DNA of 64,000 nt from Aeromicrobium flavum (lineage in GTDB: Bacteria > Actinomycetota > Actinomycetes > Propionibacteriales > Nocardioidaceae), in NCBI RefSeq assembly GCF_007992115.1, contig NZ_BJZQ01000008.1:1-64000 (forward strand), given 5' to 3'. Positions 7,420-16,274 of the stretch are shown here, in pieces. Within the stretch, counting starts at the first letter, position 1, and each line of letters opens with the position of its first letter. Position numbers and translations under genes: made by a program. Below the pieces are notes generated by a model. It was given only the letters and a program-made list of their open reading frames with translations. It did no database searches and was not told the origin of the DNA.

Positions 7420-8268
7420 TCACGACGACGTCTTCGGCGGTGCCTCCGCTTCGTCGATCGTCTCGATGAAGTCGTTCACCCAGGCGACGGCGGCTTCGAC
7501 GTTGGGAAGCGACTCCACGTCCTCCGCTGCGGCGTCGTACAGGGTGTCCCACGCTGGGCCGGGGGTGACGACTGGTGGCCAGGACTGTTGGCGCCGGTAC
7601 GTGAAGAGCCGAGCGCACGTGGCCTTGATTTGGCACAGGTCGAGGTCTTCGCTCCTGCTCAGAAGCTGGAGGTCGACGAGGTCGTGGGCTCGGTCGCTTC
7701 CCTCCGAGGTGAGGGCATGAAACTTCTGCGCGATTTGGTGGTCGGCTCGCATCACGGGGACGGGTTGTGGCGCCTCTAGCCCGACCTCCGTGAAGAGCAG
7801 GGCCAGATCCTCCGCAAGATGGAACTCCGGCTCCTCGGCGTCACCGATCTCGTTGTGTCCCAGCTCGAACTTCACCGTGCACCACGACTTGCTGCGGTAG
7901 CTGAGCTTCACCTCGAACGGTTGCATGACGTACGCGGTGGGAATCGCAGGCGGCCGTGGAGGGGCCTTCTCGATCAGTCGTCCGGTGAAACCCGCCCAAC
8001 CGGTGGCGAGCGAGTCCTCGAACTCGCTGCGGAATCGAGCAAGGGGTCTCACTCGCGCGGCGTCCAGATCTTGGGTGAAGCGCGTTTCTCGTCCGTAGCG
8101 CAGCGCCATCGCACTCCCGCCCTTGACGGCTCCCTCGGGCAGCAATTGACCGACGATCACCAAGGACATGGCAACGCGTCGTCGGAGGACGAGCCCATCA
8201 CTGCCCTCGATATTGCGGATGCGCTGGTCCAGCGACCGGACATTTGCCGGTGGGGTGGAGTGGGTCAC
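7420..8268 (-). CDS. AbiEii-like nucleotidyltransferase toxin
   Basis: 282 aa. The nucleotidyltransferase signature KGGSAMALRYGRETRFTQDLD lies near residue 50 and the C-terminal HQIAQKFHAL ... AHDLVDLQLL pattern near residue 170, both typical of AbiEii/AbiGii toxins. AbiE-type toxins are nucleotidyltransferases that block growth on phage infection, with tRNA as a reported target (family knowledge). GTG 8268 overlaps the antitoxin stop (GTGA); an in-frame ATG further upstream lies inside the antitoxin. With the antitoxin gene it forms a bicistronic phage-defence toxin-antitoxin module. Confidence 0.88.
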   Translation of the reverse strand: MTHSTPPANVRSLDQRIRNIEGSDGLVLRRRVAMSLVIVGQLLPEGAVKGGSAMALRYGRETRFTQDLDAARVRPLARFRSEFEDSLATGWAGFTGRLIEKAPPRPPAIPTAYVMQPFEVKLSYRSKSWCTVKFELGHNEIGDAEEPEFHLAEDLALLFTEVGLEAPQPVPVMRADHQIAQKFHALTSEGSDRAHDLVDLQLLSRSEDLDLCQIKATCARLFTYRRQQSWPPVVTPGPAWDTLYDAAAEDVESLPNVEAAVAWVNDFIETIDEAEAPPKTSS

Positions 8269-8807
8269 GGCCGGAGCTCTCGCCTGACGCGCCGCCACTC
8301 GGCGCCGGTCAGCAGTCCTGCGTTGCGGGCCTCCTTGGCTGCGTCAACCAAGCGCTCGTTCACGATCCGTCCCCGGCACGCCAAGATGGCGTCAGCCATC
8401 GTCTGCGACTCCAAGCCTTCGTATTGAGTGGTCGTGACGTCGTCCTTCACCTGGGTCAGCTCGATCCACGGGGGCAGGGTCACCCGTGTTCGTCTGCGGA
8501 CGCCGACCCTGATGCGCCGCGGATTGACGTCGGCCAGCCCGAAGAGGGCCAGCACCGATTCGCCGTGGAGGAATGCACCTTCGCCGGCACGCAGGAGCGC
8601 TTCTGCGAACTGGTCGTACTGGGTGGGGAGCATGTCAGGCACGCGGTACAAGCCGTAGGCGACATTCTCGAGCCCGCCGCGCGCGGCGAGTTTGGGGAGT
8701 TCGATCGCCGGCACGTCTGCCTCGACCGCGTCGCGTGTAGTGACGTAGCCGTATTGATCAAGCGCGATGTCGCGCACGATCGCGCGATACTTTGTCCCGG
8801 TGGCCAT
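8265..8807 (-). CDS. AbiEi-like antitoxin and autorepressor
   Basis: 180 aa. The N-terminal winged-helix region (IALDQYGYVTTRDAVEADVP, then LENVAYGLYRVP) matches AbiEi antitoxins, and the C-terminal half carries the SVLALFGLADVNPRRIRVGV pattern. AbiEi proteins bind inverted repeats in their promoter and neutralise AbiEii (family knowledge). The start at 8807 directly abuts a 34-bp perfect palindrome and has no ribosome site. TATAGT is 6 nt upstream, so the mRNA is probably leaderless and repression by the protein would cover the start site. Confidence 0.88.
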   Translation of the reverse strand: MATGTKYRAIVRDIALDQYGYVTTRDAVEADVPAIELPKLAARGGLENVAYGLYRVPDMLPTQYDQFAEALLRAGEGAFLHGESVLALFGLADVNPRRIRVGVRRRTRVTLPPWIELTQVKDDVTTTQYEGLESQTMADAILACRGRIVNERLVDAAKEARNAGLLTGAEWRRVRRELRP

Positions 8808-8841
8808 GTCACAACTATACCGAAAACGGTATAGTTGTGAC
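8808..8841. promoter_or_regulatory. Perfect palindromic operator and symmetric promoter of abiE
   Basis: Two 15-bp arms with perfect complementarity (GTCACAACTATACCG) around AAAA. Each strand carries TGTCAC, a 17-bp spacer and TATAGT, so the same promoter is formed in both directions. Minus-strand transcripts would begin at the abiEi ATG; plus-strand transcripts would begin near 8842. Confidence 0.75.
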
Positions 8842-8858
8842 ACCCGCAGGAGAAAACT

Positions 8859-9227
8859 TTGGACGGTCGGTCGATGAGACTGGTCTTGTTCCTGGTGCTG
8901 GTCCTCGTCGTGATGATCTTGATCATCGTGATGGAACCTCGTCTACACGCCATTGAGGCCGGGTCCGGCTTCGTGGCCCTGAGGTCGAAATCAAGTCGGA
9001 GAGAATTGCGTCTCGACTTGGTCTACGCAGGTCGGCGGCGTCGCTTCGGCTGGGGGAGCAGGTCGGTGATGTTCGACCGAGATCCTGCGGGCTCGCGCGC
9101 GTTCAGCGTGGCCTCCGCGAGTTTCAGTTGCCGTTCCTCCCAGGCCATCAGCTGGTCGAGGCGCCAGCGGTCGGGGTGCCGGACGACGGGCGGCGGGATC
9201 ATCTCGCGGTCCTTGAGGTTCTGGTAG
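8859..9227 (+). CDS. Possible small membrane protein opposite abiE
   Basis: TTG 8859 has AGGAG 6 nt upstream, just downstream of the symmetric abiE promoter. The frame begins LDGRSMRLVLFLVLVLVVMI and continues LIIVM, a strong membrane segment, then turns basic. It may extend to 122 aa, but the distal part runs antisense through the excisionase-like gene 9023-9319 and could be meaningless. Only the first 50 or so codons look convincing. No homology is recognised. Confidence 0.3.
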   Translation: MDGRSMRLVLFLVLVLVVMILIIVMEPRLHAIEAGSGFVALRSKSSRRELRLDLVYAGRRRRFGWGSRSVMFDRDPAGSRAFSVASASFSCRSSQAISWSRRQRSGCRTTGGGIISRSLRFW

Positions 9228-9319
9228 CCGCGGGTCTTGCCCCAGCCGTAGCGACGCAGGACGTCGCCGGCGGAGAGGAAGACGTGGCGGGGGTCGTCGT
9301 CGGTCGTGGACATGGACAT
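9023..9319 (-). CDS. AlpA/MerR-like DNA-binding protein
   Basis: 98 aa. A helix-turn-helix of the AlpA/excisionase type, FLSAGDVLRRYGWGKTRGYQNL, is followed by a wing (PPPVVRHPDRWRLDQLMAW) and a highly basic C-terminus (PQPKRRRRPA). Such proteins act as excisionases or as activators of element genes. The ATG at 9319 overlaps the stop of the upstream HTH gene (ATGA), so the two are translationally coupled and probably work together on excision or transfer control. Confidence 0.75.
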   Translation of the reverse strand: MSMSTTDDDPRHVFLSAGDVLRRYGWGKTRGYQNLKDREMIPPPVVRHPDRWRLDQLMAWEERQLKLAEATLNAREPAGSRSNITDLLPQPKRRRRPA

Positions 9320-9573
9320 CAGTCCACCTTCCGGATCCGGCCGACGGGCGCCGAGGCGAGCCGCTGTCGACGAATCCAGTGGCGCACGTCGCCGACGGTG
9401 GTGAAGAGCCGGCGACCGAGCTTGAAGAACTCCGGGCCGGTGCCGGTCTGGCGCCACCAGCGAAGCGTGTTCTCCGGAGTATGCAGGATCTCTGCGACCT
9501 CATCGAGGGTGAGCAGGTCGTCGTCGTGCCGCTCGGGGAACGGTACGTCGGGGGAGGGGTGGTGTCTGGTCAT
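9319..9573 (-). CDS. Excisionase-like HTH protein
   Basis: 84 aa. The central MerR-type helix-turn-helix LLTLDEVAEILHTPENTLRWWRQ is followed by the wing FFKLGRRLFTTVGDVRHWI, the standard Xis/excisionase-family signature. AGGAGG lies 7-8 nt upstream of ATG 9573, which decides against the earlier in-frame ATG at 9636. It probably directs integrase towards excision or regulates the relaxase region. Confidence 0.8.
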   Translation of the reverse strand: MTRHHPSPDVPFPERHDDDLLTLDEVAEILHTPENTLRWWRQTGTGPEFFKLGRRLFTTVGDVRHWIRRQRLASAPVGRIRKVD

Positions 9574-9738
9574 GGGTGCCTCCTGGCGTCGGTCGGCGAT
9601 TGCCGACGATTGGACGGGTGAGGGGACACGTCGCAACGAGTGCTGGTGGCCTCTCGCCAGGAAGGTGCGCAGCGGGTTCCGCGGTCAGGTCAGCGCGGTT
9701 CGTCGGGCCATCGCAGCGACATGAGGAAGAGCCGGCCC

Positions 9739-9883
9739 ACGGTGCCGGCGATTCGCCGGCACCGGGGTGACCTGCGGAAACTGCGTGCTTACGGTGCGGG
9801 CGATTCGCCACCGCCGCCCACGACCTGCGGAAACGCTGTTTACGGTGCCGCCGATTCGGCATCACCGGCGTGACCTGCATAAA
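9739..9883. repeat. Three ~42-bp palindrome-bearing direct repeats, 51-52 bp apart
   Basis: Units at 9739-9780, 9791-9833 and 9842-9883 share ACGGTGCCGGCGATTCG at the left and GACCTGCGGAAA at the right. The first contains a perfect hairpin (GGTGCCGGCGA with its complement); the others are degenerate. The surrounding stretch 9574-10070 holds no gene. Position between the relaxase and excisionase-like genes suggests oriT, iteron or operator function. Confidence 0.65.
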
Positions 9884-10070
9884 CGTCAGTTCGCTTCAAC
9901 TCGGGCCCGCCGTGGACGTCTCCGATCAACGTTCGGATCACCTCGACGTCACACTCCATCCTTCGACAATGCGCCGACCTCGCGTTGCCCGTCAACCCTC
10001 GGATGACAGTCGTTTTCCCCGACTGGGACAGTTCGCGACGTGGGCGGACATCCCGCTGCATGCACACGCA

Positions 10071-12629
10071 TCAGAGGTCGAGTCCAGGCGCCGACGTCGT
10101 GAACGACGGCGGGTTCGCGGGCTCGGACAGGTGCGGCCGCGCTGGACGCTGGCGCCCGATGTACTGCGGCGGCGCCTTCGGCCCGTACCGGTCGATGGCC
10201 TCGGCCGCCGCGGCGCGGGCGTGGGTTGGGCCGAGGTCGGCGCGGTCGCGACCGAACACCTCGACCCACTGCTGGCGGGCGTCCTCGACCGAAGCGGCGA
10301 CGAGGTGGGCGACGTTGCGCTCCCTACCGCGAGTCATGCCGACGTAGGCCGAGGCCGCGCCGGTGTGCTCGCCGACGATGACGTGCGAGACCGGCACGGT
10401 CGAGCCCTGCGCGCCGTAGGCGGTGGTGGCGTAGGCGAGCTCGACGTGGCGGAGCACGTACTCCGGCGGGAGGACCCGCCGACCGGATGCGCCGCCAACG
10501 GTGAGGCCCGCCCCGTCGCAGGTGAGCACGGTCCAGGTCTCACGGTTGGCGACATCCGCGTCGTGGTCGTTACGACGGGTCGCCACCGTGTCGCCGACGC
10601 CGATCCGCTCACCCGAGGACGTGACGACACGGTCGGTGACCTCGCGGTTGTCCCGCCTGACCCGATGGGCCAGCGCGTTGATCCTCGCGACCTGCTCGCG
10701 CGTGTCGGCGACCACCAGATCGCCGAAGGTCGCCCGGGCGGTCAGGGCTGCCTGGCGCTCGACGTCGCTGGGGTACACCACGATCTCGCCCCGGCGCAGG
10801 AGTTCGTCGAACACTTCGCCGGGCTTCTCTCCAGTGCGCATCCGCAGCGACAGCGAGGCGTAGGCGGGATCGGTGAAGCGGCGGACGCCGTCGAGCTGGG
10901 TGACCCGATCCGGCGCGTAGCGGACGGCGAGGTCGAGGACGCCGCCACGACCGACGGCGGGGAGCTGGTGCCGGTCACCTACGAGCAGCACCGTGGCCCG
11001 GCACTCGTCGGCGAGGCGGAGCAGGGCACGTGCGGTGTCCTGGTCGAGCATCCCGGCCTCGTCGACCACCAGCACGTCACGGGGATGCAGCCTGGCCGAC
11101 GGCATCGGATCGGCAGGCAGCCGAGTCCACCGGCCGTCCTCGTCCCAGCGGTAGCCGTGCTGGTGCAACAGCCACGCCACGGAGTGGGCGACCGTGCCGA
11201 CCTCGCCCGCGGCGACCTGCGCCGCCTTGCGGGTCGGGCTGACCAACATCATCTGGTGACCGTCCGCCTCGACGGCCTGTCGCGTCGCGGTCAGCCGGGA
11301 GGTCTTGCCGGCGCCGGCCGCGCCCTCGACGATCGTGATCGACTGCGCCTCCGCGCGGTGGGTGATCCGGTCGACGATCTCGTGCTCCACGGCCTGCACC
11401 TCGCGTGACGTCAGGGCACGCACGTGCTCGGGACTGTCGGTGCGATCGAGCAGGGGACGCGAAGCGGTTACGACGCGTTCAGTCAGGTCCTCGGCCAGCT
11501 CGCGCCGTACGGCCGCGTCGATGACTCCGCCCGTGGCGGCGATCAACTGCTCGACCTCGCCGCGCGCATCGGCGGCGTTCCACGCCGACCGCCGCGCACC
11601 CAACCGCACCAGTGCCACCTCCACCAGGGCGTCGCGGTCCAGGGTTCCGGGCCTCAGCAGCATCGGGGCCATCGTCGGAGTGTGGTGCTTCGGGTAGCCG
11701 AGCTCGTGAAGCTCGTCGACCCAGCGCTCGCGCAGCGCCTCACCGGAGGTTGGCACGACCTTGTCAGGGCGGGCGTCCGCCCACGCACGCCGATCCCACG
11801 CTTGCCGCAAGGCCGGCCCGGGTTCCTCACCCGGATGGTCCGAGCGCCACTGTGCTTCGTAGGTGTCGATGTTGGACTCGATCTGCCGCGCCCGCGCGCT
11901 GAATGCCCCGACGTAGGGCGCGAGCTCGCGGACCTCGCCGGTCTCCGGGTCGAGGGTCAGCCCGTGTGCGGCCAGCGCTTTCCGGAACGCGGGGTGGGTC
12001 ATGACGGCCGCGTGCCCGATCCCGTTGATCGCGTCCAGGCTGTCGCGCACGCCGACGGTGTGCAGGCCCCGCCAGGTGTCCTCGGCGAACACGCGGGCGT
12101 TGATCTGCAGGTGTAGATGACGGTGCGGGTCGCCGGCCCGGGAGGTGAAGTGGCGGATGACGGCCGCCTCCATCTGCTCCACCGGCACCTGCACCTGACG
12201 CCCGCGCGGGCCCATCCGTGTTGTTGCATGGGAGGCGAGCCAGCCGATGATCTCCTGGGCTGCGGCCAGTTGGGCTGCGTCGTAGGCAGTGGCGACCTCA
12301 GGATGAAGAGCCGCGGCGAGCGACCACGTCTTCGGCCCGTTGACCGAGACCTCGACAAACCGCACCGCCTGGTCATCGTTCCGCAGGCGCCCCTTCGGCT
12401 CGCCGGCCTCGACCTCGAATCCAGCGACCCAGCGCTCGTAGGTCGGGCCGTCCATGTCGGGTCGCCGGTCGAGGCCGTCCGAGTCAGCGACAAACCGCAT
12501 CGCGAGGCCGCTGCCCTCGGCCAGGTAGTAGTCATCGGCGCGCGACCGGTCAGCCTCGACGTAGTGCCGCGCCGCTGCCGCCGACCCCCGGTAAATCTTC
12601 ACACCACCGTGCACCCGAACCGCCCCCAT
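10071..12629 (-). CDS. MobF-family relaxase-helicase (TraA/TrwC-like)
   Basis: 852 aa. The relaxase domain has the metal-binding triad HRHLHLQIN (His 169, 171, 173) and an N-terminal GSGLAMRFV segment. The helicase half has Walker A GAAGAGKTS (Lys 442), Walker B LVVDEAGMLDQ, GDRHQLPAVGRGGVLD and the C-terminal YGAQGSTVPVSHV ... SAYVGMTRGRERN motifs of SF1 conjugative helicases. It would nick oriT and unwind DNA for transfer. No partner conjugation gene is visible in the window, so transfer must rely on another element. ATG 12629 is preferred over TTG 12635. Confidence 0.92.
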   Translation of the reverse strand: MGAVRVHGGVKIYRGSAAAARHYVEADRSRADDYYLAEGSGLAMRFVADSDGLDRRPDMDGPTYERWVAGFEVEAGEPKGRLRNDDQAVRFVEVSVNGPKTWSLAAALHPEVATAYDAAQLAAAQEIIGWLASHATTRMGPRGRQVQVPVEQMEAAVIRHFTSRAGDPHRHLHLQINARVFAEDTWRGLHTVGVRDSLDAINGIGHAAVMTHPAFRKALAAHGLTLDPETGEVRELAPYVGAFSARARQIESNIDTYEAQWRSDHPGEEPGPALRQAWDRRAWADARPDKVVPTSGEALRERWVDELHELGYPKHHTPTMAPMLLRPGTLDRDALVEVALVRLGARRSAWNAADARGEVEQLIAATGGVIDAAVRRELAEDLTERVVTASRPLLDRTDSPEHVRALTSREVQAVEHEIVDRITHRAEAQSITIVEGAAGAGKTSRLTATRQAVEADGHQMMLVSPTRKAAQVAAGEVGTVAHSVAWLLHQHGYRWDEDGRWTRLPADPMPSARLHPRDVLVVDEAGMLDQDTARALLRLADECRATVLLVGDRHQLPAVGRGGVLDLAVRYAPDRVTQLDGVRRFTDPAYASLSLRMRTGEKPGEVFDELLRRGEIVVYPSDVERQAALTARATFGDLVVADTREQVARINALAHRVRRDNREVTDRVVTSSGERIGVGDTVATRRNDHDADVANRETWTVLTCDGAGLTVGGASGRRVLPPEYVLRHVELAYATTAYGAQGSTVPVSHVIVGEHTGAASAYVGMTRGRERNVAHLVAASVEDARQQWVEVFGRDRADLGPTHARAAAAEAIDRYGPKAPPQYIGRQRPARPHLSEPANPPSFTTSAPGLDL

Positions 12630-12686
12630 CAACAACCACCAACAACCGCTAAATCGCTGGAAAGTGAGCCTGAAACGTCACTGCCC

Positions 12687-12702
12687 CTACGAACTTTCGT
12701 AG
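12687..12702. promoter_or_regulatory. Inverted repeat upstream of the relaxase gene
   Basis: CTACGAA, 2 nt, TTCGTAG, 58 bp upstream of the relaxase start. It could be part of oriT or an operator. A short CAACAACC repeat lies between it and the gene. Confidence 0.4.
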
Positions 12703-12891
12703 CATGCGTGCCGGGTGATCGGGAGGGCGAGAAGGCGGATTAGTGGGGCAGGTTCGAGAGCCGTCAACGACCATCGATGAGTAGCGAAGTCGACCCACAT
12801 GAGCAGGGTCGATGACATGCCCGAGAAGTGCACCCGTCCTCCAAAGGGCGAGTTGCGTGCGCCCGGTTTTCTAGCTGGCCGCTCATAACGG

Positions 12892-12912
12892 TGAAAGTTG
12901 TCGGCACTTTCA
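12892..12912. promoter_or_regulatory. Putative operator before the defence array
   Basis: TGAAAGT, 7 nt, ACTTTCA: a 21-bp spaced palindrome 44 bp upstream of the first gene's ATG. Its spacing suits a dimeric repressor. No dedicated regulator gene is adjacent. Confidence 0.45.
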
Positions 12913-12956
12913 TACATGATGCAACTACACAAGGCAGCGTGACGCAGGGAGAGAGC

Positions 12957-15900
12957 ATGTCCGCGGACGGCGAGGTCATGAGGCCGGTCGAACTTCTAAA
13001 TCACCGGGAGGAGTCCTGGTCACGGAAGGCGGCAGCCGTCTCACTCATCGCCGAGTGTGACGTGAATCCGGAGTTCACCGAGCAGGCGTTGGGCGTGCTC
13101 GGCCAAGGGTACCGGGTTCTCAACCCCAAAGGCAGGGCCGAGGGATGGCTTCGCCGCTGGCCGGCGGTTCACGTGATGTCCACCGTGCTGGTGGCGACGG
13201 AGCACTACAGCAACGGCACATTCTGGCCGCGCCTGTCAGAGCTCGCGGGGGTCGCCCAAGATCAACAGTTCCAAAGAGCGTGGGGTCAGGCGTTCTTGCA
13301 CAATCTCGAACAGTTGGGGCTCCCCAGGTTCGAAGACGTGGACGATGCGGGCAGTACGTACGTGGGTCGCATCCTGTTGCACTCCGGGGTGCCCACGTAC
13401 TGCTTGCCGGACTTCTTCACCCTCGTGGAAGAACGGCGACGGCGGACCCCAGGGCTCAGTGCTGATGCGTTCGTGGCGTGGGCTTCGTCCCGCCCTCTCC
13501 CTCACGTCGACAAGCCCGTCGCGCGCTTCCTCAAGTATGGCGGGGAGTTTGCTGTCGACGTCGTGGACCGTGTTTTCGACCTCTTGGACATTGCTTCGGT
13601 GGGAGGGAACCTTGACGAGGTTCCTCTGCCTGACAGGTTCCGTCAGGCTGCGCTGGAGCTGGCGCAAGCTGGCTCGATCGCGCGCAGGTCGCGTCGTTCT
13701 GCCTCAGGGCTGAATGCAGGCGCTGACCGACACCCGCGATTGTTCCTCGACCCCTTCGGTCGGGGTCTGCTTCTGCGGCTCCCCGCCGTGAGTGAGGCAC
13801 CAGACGGTACAGCCAACTGGGTCGTCGGCATGGATGGCGTACGCCAGCGAGTAGCGACGAAGGCCCTGTGGCCGGGCTCCGGAGAGCCTGCCCCACCAAC
13901 GGATGTATCAGTTCGTGCTCCGGTGCGAAGCGTTAGCGCCGCTCTGGAGAGTCACGGGCACTTGGCGGTCACGCTGCCGGTCGTTGATGAACGCGACCCC
14001 CTCCTCGCTTTTGACGAGGAAGGCACCCAACTCGTTCCCGGAGTGCCTTGGCGGGTTTCGACAGCTTGGTTGCTCTTCCCCGGCCAGAGGGACGATCTAT
14101 CGGTGACCGGCACCTTGCACGTGCTCACGGAGGCATCCCTGCCTCCGGGCTGGGTGGGTTGGTCCCTCATCCAGGTTGACCTGACCCACGTCACCTCGAT
14201 CTCTCATGGCGACAGCGCGAAGGCGCACCCCGTGCGCCGTGCCCATTCAGCGCGGATCGTCGTGCCCACTCCCATCGGTGGCGTACGAACCCGCACAGGT
14301 GATCCGGTGTTCACGGCGCCACCTCACATCGATCTACCCCCAGAGCTGGGTCCCGATGTGACATGGGAGGTCAGTATCGTCAACGGGCGAGGGGAACTCC
14401 TGGCCCGTCGTGTTGGTTTGACGGATCCTGATCAAATCTGGAGCGAAATACCCCGCCCCCTCTTTGGGGCCTACGCGCTCAAGGTCCGTGGGCCATGGGG
14501 ACGCAGCGCCTCCCGTGATCTGGTCATTGTGGAAGGCCTGACCCCGACCTTTTCTCCCGTCTGGCGGCGGTTCCAGGTGCAGGGCGGCCTCGTGCCCTGT
14601 GAGGTCCGCATCGACGTCAACGAGGCCATGCACTGTGACTCCGCGTCGCTTTCGTTGGACTCGCACACCGTGAAGAGCAGCATCGCCATCACCCGCGGCG
14701 CTGACTCCCTGCATCTCTCGGTGGAGCCCGCCCACATGTCCGTCACGCACCAGTCGACTCAGGGGGTGACAGGCCCAACGGTTCAACCGCCGCTGTTATA
14801 CACCGAGGACCTGGCCGCAGAGCCTGGCGTGCTGATTCTTTCGGTCGGGGCATCGGCGGCTCCGCTCCTACACGTGTTCGACGGCAAAGAACGACTGCAG
14901 GTCGTGGAGCCGGGCGCCGACGCTCGACACGGACTGCATCGATTCGATCTACGCAAGATCACCGACACGATGTTGGCCCACCCGCAGTTGAGACTTTGTG
15001 TTGACCCTGAGGGCATCCTGGAGATCGCGAACATCCGCCCTCACCGGTTGTTCAGTGGACTCCGGATTACAGATGGTGTCATCGTCCTCGATGACTGTGT
15101 CAACTTGGCTGGTCTCACCGTGATCGCGTATGCGACGCGTGCTCCCTGGCGTTCGGGAGTGCAGATTCCCGTCTCCGATGGCCACGCGTCACTGCCCGCC
15201 GAACTCGTCCAGGCCGGGCCCCTCGTCGTGAGCGTTCGGGTGGAGGACCCGTGGCTGCCTGAGCCGGTCCCGGCGTGGGCGCAGCCCGGTGAGGCCACGA
15301 TCGTTTACGACGATGGGCATCTGATCAGTGCAGATACCGAAGAAACAGCTTTGTCGGCCTACCTGGCAGACATGGGTCCAGTGCCGTCTGACCTCAAGGA
15401 CCTGGGACGGGTCTGGTCTACGTTGGCACGCCTCGACCAGATGCAAGTACGTGAGCGGACGCGAAAGCAAGGCGAGTTGGCGCGTTTGCTGGCGATGGAT
15501 GTGTCCAGTTCCCTCATCGCGCTCACCTCCTCGGCCCTTGATGCGGCTGAGCGACTCCAGGTGTTGATCGATTCCAAGCTCGCCGCGGCTCCGGTCCAGG
15601 GTGCCCCGGTGCAAGTCGCAGACTTGGACTGGTCGAGGCAGAGTCTGGTGATGTCGGTGCTTCTGCTTGGTGCGGTGGATCCCGCTGCCCATCAACAAGC
15701 AATTGAGGAGGCAGTGGTCAGTGGTGGAGATCTTCTGCGGCTCGCTGCGCTGGGGAAGGACCCCGCTCCTCAAATCAGTGCCTTAGGACCGAGTCATGAC
15801 CTCTACGACTCGTCTGGCCCAGACGTTCGTGCTGCCCTCGAGTCCGTCGCCGCCTTCGTCCCTCAAGGGGTCGTCGATCCTGAGTCGCGTCGGCTCGCGA

Positions 15901-16274
15901 CCTTCGAGTTCTTGAAGACACGACATGACCATAATTTGGGCCTCGTCATTCCGCCCGCCGAGAAGCTTCTGGCCCAGGCGCGCGTCCTGTTCACGCGTGT
16001 CGGCGATCCGGACTCTGCTTTAGCCGTGGATGCACGAAGTCACCCGACGAATCCCACCTCATGGCGCACGATTCCACAACTTTCGATGGCCTTCGCGTGC
16101 GGCGCACGGCACGCCGCCCACGGCAGTGCAACGGCGGCGGGTTGGATCGACGCCCACCGGCGAGCCTGGTCCCAGATCGTGCGCGCATGTCCGGACTTGG
16201 TCGCAGCGGACCTGATTCTCGCCGAGTTGATGATCAACCCTCCGTCCCTCCCAGATCTCGAGGAAGCCTTGTGA
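12957..16274 (+). CDS. Large protein of unknown function, first gene of the defence array
   Basis: 1105 aa, family not recognised. The N-terminal third is helical and contains [33 protein letters not shown] and [20 protein letters not shown], which look like conserved motifs. The middle (about 330-800) is rich in short beta strands with Ig-like spacing; the C-terminal part is helical. There is no ATPase, nuclease or methylase motif and no membrane segment. ATG 12957 has GGGAGAG upstream; the longer frame start lies inside the palindrome region. The stop overlaps the next start (GTGA), so it is made together with the helicase and may be its partner or a target-sensing subunit. Confidence 0.8.
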   Translation: MSADGEVMRPVELLNHREESWSRKAAAVSLIAECDVNPEFTEQALGVLGQGYRVLNPKGRAEGWLRRWPAVHVMSTVLVATEHYSNGTFWPRLSELAGVAQDQQFQRAWGQAFLHNLEQLGLPRFEDVDDAGSTYVGRILLHSGVPTYCLPDFFTLVEERRRRTPGLSADAFVAWASSRPLPHVDKPVARFLKYGGEFAVDVVDRVFDLLDIASVGGNLDEVPLPDRFRQAALELAQAGSIARRSRRSASGLNAGADRHPRLFLDPFGRGLLLRLPAVSEAPDGTANWVVGMDGVRQRVATKALWPGSGEPAPPTDVSVRAPVRSVSAALESHGHLAVTLPVVDERDPLLAFDEEGTQLVPGVPWRVSTAWLLFPGQRDDLSVTGTLHVLTEASLPPGWVGWSLIQVDLTHVTSISHGDSAKAHPVRRAHSARIVVPTPIGGVRTRTGDPVFTAPPHIDLPPELGPDVTWEVSIVNGRGELLARRVGLTDPDQIWSEIPRPLFGAYALKVRGPWGRSASRDLVIVEGLTPTFSPVWRRFQVQGGLVPCEVRIDVNEAMHCDSASLSLDSHTVKSSIAITRGADSLHLSVEPAHMSVTHQSTQGVTGPTVQPPLLYTEDLAAEPGVLILSVGASAAPLLHVFDGKERLQVVEPGADARHGLHRFDLRKITDTMLAHPQLRLCVDPEGILEIANIRPHRLFSGLRITDGVIVLDDCVNLAGLTVIAYATRAPWRSGVQIPVSDGHASLPAELVQAGPLVVSVRVEDPWLPEPVPAWAQPGEATIVYDDGHLISADTEETALSAYLADMGPVPSDLKDLGRVWSTLARLDQMQVRERTRKQGELARLLAMDVSSSLIALTSSALDAAERLQVLIDSKLAAAPVQGAPVQVADLDWSRQSLVMSVLLLGAVDPAAHQQAIEEAVVSGGDLLRLAALGKDPAPQISALGPSHDLYDSSGPDVRAALESVAAFVPQGVVDPESRRLATFEFLKTRHDHNLGLVIPPAEKLLAQARVLFTRVGDPDSALAVDARSHPTNPTSWRTIPQLSMAFACGARHAAHGSATAAGWIDAHRRAWSQIVRACPDLVAADLILAELMINPPSLPDLEEAL

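Larger units (their letters stand above)
12630..12956. other. Divergent intergenic region, relaxase / defence array
   Basis: 327 bp without a convincing gene. It must hold the promoters of the relaxase (leftward) and the defence array (rightward). Visible elements are the inverted repeats at 12687-12702 and 12892-12912. No -35/-10 pair is clear enough to mark. Confidence 0.6.

Noticed and set aside
9739-9883. CRISPR array
   Set aside because: Only three imperfect units, about 42 bp long, separated by 8-10 bp; no proper spacers and no cas genes.
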